Shown piece by piece: positions 62,590 through 64,000 of a stretch of 64,000 nucleotides of DNA. The position numbers and the translations under genes are program-made. The number at the start of each line of letters is the position of its first letter. Position 1 is the stretch's first letter. The stretch is from assembly GCF_900109745.1 (NCBI RefSeq), contig NZ_FOAV01000018.1, positions 34,365 to 98,364 of the forward strand. The letters are read 5' to 3'. Source of the DNA: Roseateles sp. YR242. GTDB taxonomy: Bacteria; Pseudomonadota; Gammaproteobacteria; Burkholderiales; Burkholderiaceae_C. The notes beneath the pieces were generated by a model. That model was not told where the DNA came from and searched no databases. It saw only the letters and a list, made by a program, of their open reading frames with translations.

Positions 62590-62972
62590 TTGGCAGATAT
62601 CACGTCAGCGCCCGGAACCGTCCGAGCGACGTGGCCTGGCGGTGGTGCCGGGCCGGGAGTGACTCTAACCGAAAGCGATGAGGACCCGCCAGGGGGTGAT
62701 TGATTTGGCTGCGATGACGGTGCCGCTGCCGCTTCAGGGTCAGGAGCGGTCGATCGAGGCAACGCCTGAAAGCCGACGTGACGCGGCCCAAGTCCAAGCG
62801 AGCGTCGGGCTGCAGCGCAAACGTCAGACAAGGCTACTTTGCTGGCGCTCGACTCGCTCCGCCGAAAGTCAGTTGCGTGTCGCCCCAGAGGCGCTTCGGG
62901 TCATCAGAGTTGGGGATGCGATCTCGCACTCTCCGAGAAGATGATTCACTGACCGTGTCTTGGGAGACTCGA
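62590..62972. other. 383-bp spacer with no clear gene
   Basis: No start with a sound reading frame is found here; a longer frame that would extend the downstream lipoprotein gene upstream reads like non-coding DNA and would bury its signal peptide. The region must hold the alaC promoter on the minus strand and that of the lipoprotein gene on the plus strand. No distinct repeat or hairpin was seen. Confidence 0.5.
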
Positions 62973-63500
62973 ATGAGGGCCCCATTCCTGGCTGCGTGTG
63001 CCGCAGCGACGTTGAACGTTGGTTGTGCCTCTCAGTTGGGGGCGTTCTTCAACCGCCCCGTCGTTGAGGACAGCATCAGGGAGACTATGTCAACAGTCTC
63101 GTTGTCTGCCGACCGACGCACGATCGTCGTTGCCACGTCCAGCGACAGGCACCCGATGTTTTGTGCAGAACCACCGCCCGACACTGCCACAGGCCTCAAG
63201 GCTGACTGGGAGGGAACTCTGAAGGTCAAGGGTGATGAGGTAAGCCTGAAGGACAAGCTGGAGACGTCGGTCACCGTTCTCTCGGCCCGCAATGCGCCGC
63301 TTGACGCCTTCAGGACAGGACTGTTCACCCTATGCCAGTTCTACATGAACGGAGCTCTGAGCCAGTCCGAGGTGAGACCGCTGTTTGAGAAACTGATCGA
63401 GACCTACAAGCTGACTCAACCAGTTGGCACGGCCCAAGCGGCGGCAGTTGAGGCTGCATCCAAGGCGGCCTCTGCGCCGGCGGGTGTTAGCGCGAAGTAG
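62973..63500 (+). CDS. Lipoprotein, hypothetical
   Basis: The 175-aa protein has a lipoprotein signal MRAPFLAACAAATLNVGCAS (cysteine at about 18). The mature part has a beta-rich middle (RTIVVATSSDRHPMFCAEPPPDT, LKVKGDEVSLKDKLETSVTVLSA) and a helical C-terminus with Ala-rich end. No known family is recognised. The start is set by the signal peptide. The insertion sequence ends 149 bp after it. Confidence 0.65.
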   Translation: MRAPFLAACAAATLNVGCASQLGAFFNRPVVEDSIRETMSTVSLSADRRTIVVATSSDRHPMFCAEPPPDTATGLKADWEGTLKVKGDEVSLKDKLETSVTVLSARNAPLDAFRTGLFTLCQFYMNGALSQSEVRPLFEKLIETYKLTQPVGTAQAAAVEAASKAASAPAGVSAK

Positions 63501-63648
63501 CGGCGTCCTTTGGCGGAGCACCCCGGAGCGGTGGGCATCGCGAGAGTGCCTACGATTCGAGCTCGCATCCCCTCAGGCGTCATCGCCTTGACCTTGTCAA
63601 GACCGAGGACCATGGTTGCCGAGGTATGAAGGACTAAATCTGCGTTCA

Positions 63649-64000
63649 TGAACCGCCCCGGCAATCGCGGAGGCCTGTTGGTTTAAGTCAGACGGTCGCG
63701 GCCTGACCAGCGCGTTGTCGATGGTAGTTGGCCTCGAACTCGGCCGGCGGGATGTAGCCCAGCGGCTCCATCAATCGGTGGTGGTTGAACCAAGCTACCC
63801 ATTCCAGCGTTGCCAGTTCCACCGCCTGCTTGGTCTTCCACGGTCCGCGCCGGTGGATCACCTCAGCTTTGTAGAGCCCGTTGATGGTCTCGGCCAGGGC
63901 GTTGTCGTAGCTGTCGCCCTTGGAGCCCACTGATGGCTCAATGCCGGCTTCGGCCAAGCGCTCGCTGTATCGAATGGACAGGTATTGCGAACCCCTGTCG
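63649..64000 (-). mobile_element. IS3-family insertion sequence, one end
   Basis: A terminal inverted repeat of IS3-family type is read at 63649: TGAACCGCCCCGGCAATCGC, followed by GGAGGCC and then the transposase end. The element extends beyond the window, so its other end, length and target duplication cannot be seen. The boundary is set by the repeat and not by comparison. Confidence 0.75.
63688..64000 (-). CDS. IS3-family transposase OrfB, C-terminal part
   Basis: The visible 103 residues belong to the integrase (rve) catalytic domain: DRGSQYLS, then GIEPSVGSKGDSYDNALAETINGLYKAEVIHRRGPW with the last catalytic glutamate in NALAE. It ends with EWVAWFNHHRLMEPLGYIPPAEFEANY. This is the C-terminal end of the IS3 OrfB/InsF type. 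The frame stays open to the window edge, so the N-terminus is missing only because the window stops. Confidence 0.95.
   Translation of the reverse strand, partial: DRGSQYLSIRYSERLAEAGIEPSVGSKGDSYDNALAETINGLYKAEVIHRRGPWKTKQAVELATLEWVAWFNHHRLMEPLGYIPPAEFEANYHRQRAGQAATV

Overview
The window is a 64-kb, high-GC, gene-dense stretch of a bacterial chromosome. Gene content points to Betaproteobacteria, order Burkholderiales, near Roseateles/Mitsuaria/Rubrivivax-like genera (an inference from protein style, not tested). The signs are PEP-CTERM exported proteins, a riboswitch-controlled cbi/cob operon, EngXCA-type GH5 cellulases, LysR/MFS pairs, a DUF1631 protein and an IS3-family element with ends starting TGAACCGCCCCGG. 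No rRNA, tRNA, CRISPR array or phage module was seen.

Layout. 1-8.9 kb: end of an acyltransferase-like gene, a translationally coupled pair of exported proteins, an SDR, two acyltransferase-3 genes, a divergent MFS/LysR pair and a lone receiver. 9.1-12.6 kb: PEP-CTERM SGNH-hydrolase-like protein, orphan ClpP-like protease, and a coupled pair made of a DUF4365 nuclease-like protein and an unrecognised 378-aa partner, the best candidate here for an undescribed system. 12.5-15.6 kb: large VIT/vWA-like/TPR/YfaP-like exported protein. 15.8-28.9 kb: bluB facing a 15-gene minus-strand cobalamin operon (cbiM-N-Q-O-cobM-cbiX-cbiC-cbiD-cobL-cobI-cbiG(N)-cbiG(C)/cobE-cobJ-[2Fe-2S]-cobA). Most of its genes overlap, and a clear adenosylcobalamin riboswitch precedes it. 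It takes up cobalt, chelates it and builds the corrin ring; no precorrin-6A reductase and no lower-loop genes are visible.

29-39.2 kb: Tat-exported phospholipase C with a PEP-CTERM protein, two tandem GH5 cellulases (one a lipoprotein, one carrying CBM2), a strong bidirectional terminator, and a lacI-AGE epimerase-sugar-binding-protein operon that lacks permease genes. 39.3-46.9 kb: GNAT, amino-acid permease, HAD phosphatase, GST, flavin reductase, and a divergent SDR/LysR pair whose 309-bp spacer holds two matching inverted repeats next to ten copies of a 9-bp repeat. 46.9-50.4 kb: GH39 glycosidase behind a symmetric operator-like site, then small hypothetical genes.

50.4-61.3 kb: regulation and signalling: SARP/AfsR-like ATPase regulator with a DUF1631 gene, methyl-accepting chemotaxis protein, solute-binding protein coupled to a PAS-GGDEF diguanylate cyclase, and an ODP-type diiron MBL protein. 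61.4-64 kb: alaC-like aminotransferase, a lipoprotein, and one end of an IS3-family insertion sequence running off the window.

All names come from reading motifs and recalling families. No database search was run.
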